Shown: piece by piece, positions 35,413 through 35,987 of the stretch
Layout: each line of letters begins with the position of its first letter
Numbering within the stretch: position 1 is the stretch's first letter
Assembly: GCA_001599935.1 (NCBI GenBank)
Contig: BCIJ01000037.1
Location: 1-35,987, forward strand
DNA length: 35,987 nucleotides
Direction of reading: 5' to 3'
Source: Holtermannia corniformis
Lineage: Eukaryota; Basidiomycota; Tremellomycetes; Holtermanniales
Program-made: the position numbers and the translations under genes
The notes under the pieces: generated by a model
What the model was told of the DNA's origin: nothing
Database searches by the model: none
The model's input: the letters and a program-made list of their open reading frames with translations, nothing else

Positions 35413-35797
35413 ATCGATGTACGGGAGAGTCGTCCGAGTGTGTCGATAGAAGGGAGAGAGCGAAAGAGCGAGAGGAGGGAGGAGGGATCGATGTACGGGA
35501 GATTTGGCGTCCGAGTGTGTCGATAGGAGAGCGAGGAGAGCGAACCAGAGATAGCGAAGGAGGAGGGATAGCAAGAGAGAGCGAGAGATAGCGAGGGATC
35601 GATGTACGGGAGATGTTGCGTCCGAGTGTGTCGATGTAGGAAGGGAATATACAGGAGGAGATCGATGTACGGGAGATTTGGCGTCCGAGTGTGTCGATAT
35701 GAAGCAGGTACAGTGCCGTACGGGAGATGTTGCGTCCGAGTTGGCCAGAGAGGAGAGAGATCGATGTACGGGAGATTTTGCGTCCGAGTGTGTCGAT
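35413..35797. repeat. Six copies of a roughly 39-base motif in the element leader
   Basis: Copies lie at 35413-35447, 35486-35524, 35597-35635, 35660-35698, 35716-35744 (degenerate, lacking both ends) and 35759-35797. The plus-strand core is GTACGGGAGAT, two to four variable bases, then GCGTCCGAGTGTG. Most copies begin with ATCGAT and end with TCGAT, so the ends are mutually inverted. Purine-rich spacers (GAGAGCGA, GGAGGAGG) of unequal length separate them. Confidence 0.92.
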
Positions 35798-35882
35798 GTT
35801 GAGCGTGAAGAGGTCGTTAACAAGTCATCAAACCAGAGAGAGACGGAAAGAAACGATCACAAAGGCGTACTGGTTACAGGAA

Positions 35883-35891
35883 GGCGCCCCA
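35883..35891 (-). other. Candidate primer binding site (TGGGGCGCC)
   Basis: On the minus strand, TGGGGCGCC begins two bases after the CTTTACA end of the 5' LTR. That is the usual place and TGG start for a site pairing with a tRNA 3' end (here GGCGCCCCA). The tRNA is not identified. Confidence 0.7.
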
Positions 35892-35893
35892 AC

Positions 35894-35987
35894 TGTAAAG
35901 GTTCCGGGAGGTTCCCTTGCAATAGTTTAGTACCTGTCGTACGCAGGTGATGCTTCAGTGTGATGCTTCTTTCCTTCTTGGTCTCAA
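35894..35987 (-). mobile_element. 5' LTR of gag-only element, cut by window end
   Basis: These 94 bases, beginning TGTAAAGGTTCCGGGAGG, are identical to 33268-33361. On the coding (minus) strand of the element this is the U5 end of the 5' LTR. Confidence 0.92.

Larger units (their letters stand above)
33268..35987 (-). mobile_element. Non-autonomous, gag-only LTR retrotransposon
   Basis: The element comprises 3' LTR 33268-33680, about 250 bases of untranslated sequence, a gag gene, a purine-rich leader (35331-35882) with a repeated 39-base motif, a primer binding site, and the start of the 5' LTR (35894 to the window end). No protease, RT or integrase coding sequence fits between the LTRs, so it must use enzymes from another element. 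Total length would be about 3.0 kb if both LTRs are 413 bases. It interrupts a copia pol gene. Confidence 0.85.

Noticed and set aside
35413..35797. CRISPR-like array
   Set aside because: Spacers are purine-rich simple sequence of unequal length, no cas genes are present, the genome is eukaryotic, and the repeats lie in a retrotransposon leader.

Overview
The window looks like a piece of an intron-rich fungal nuclear genome, most likely a basidiomycete. Host genes carry up to nine introns each. Most introns are 42 to 59 bases long (full range 34 to about 95), and coding DNA is GC-rich. The gene set is fungal: chitin synthase chaperone CHS7, riboflavin enzyme RIB7, a PAK/Ste20 kinase and a Gyp1-type RabGAP. 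I cannot place it below phylum. The exon structures given for MetAP2, RAD10, RIB7, GYP1, CHS7 and the homeobox gene were read from splice signals plus family conservation, and all sum to complete reading frames.

Left flank (1 to about 10,270): a stack of nested LTR retrotransposons. A fungal Ty1/copia RT fragment (9,363-10,108) is hit by a family II Ty3/gypsy element. That element has an intact 1,687-codon gag-pol (4,064-9,127) and a 3' LTR at 9,181-9,362. Its 5' part is interrupted by family I gypsy material: the 3' half of one element (200-3,615), and a solo LTR in inverted orientation (3,868-4,061) flanked by a 5-base target duplication that copies the gag start codon. The family I pol is itself cut at its 5' side by another family I 3' LTR (6-199).

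Host island (10,433-30,362): MetAP2 (minus) and RAD10/ERCC1 (plus) diverge from a promoter of about 130 bases holding two CACGTG boxes 11 bases apart. RIB7 follows RAD10 and converges on a PAK-family kinase (minus). A Gyp1-like TBC RabGAP (plus) diverges from the kinase and converges on a Red1-like C3H zinc-finger protein (minus), which is followed upstream by CHS7 (minus). About 2.3 kb without a convincing gene then leads to a homeodomain transcription factor gene (plus). The genes are housekeeping or signalling genes with no evident common pathway.

Right flank (about 30,700 to the end): a Ty1/copia pol remnant (minus, 31,462-33,267) is interrupted by a gag-only, apparently non-autonomous LTR element (33,268 to beyond the end). 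Its two LTRs are identical over the 94 bases that can be compared. Its leader carries a roughly 39-base motif repeated six times, with a seventh copy near its 3' LTR. Ambiguous bases (N) occur only in three transposon reading frames and fall mostly at third codon positions, which points to assembly collapse of several conserved copies.
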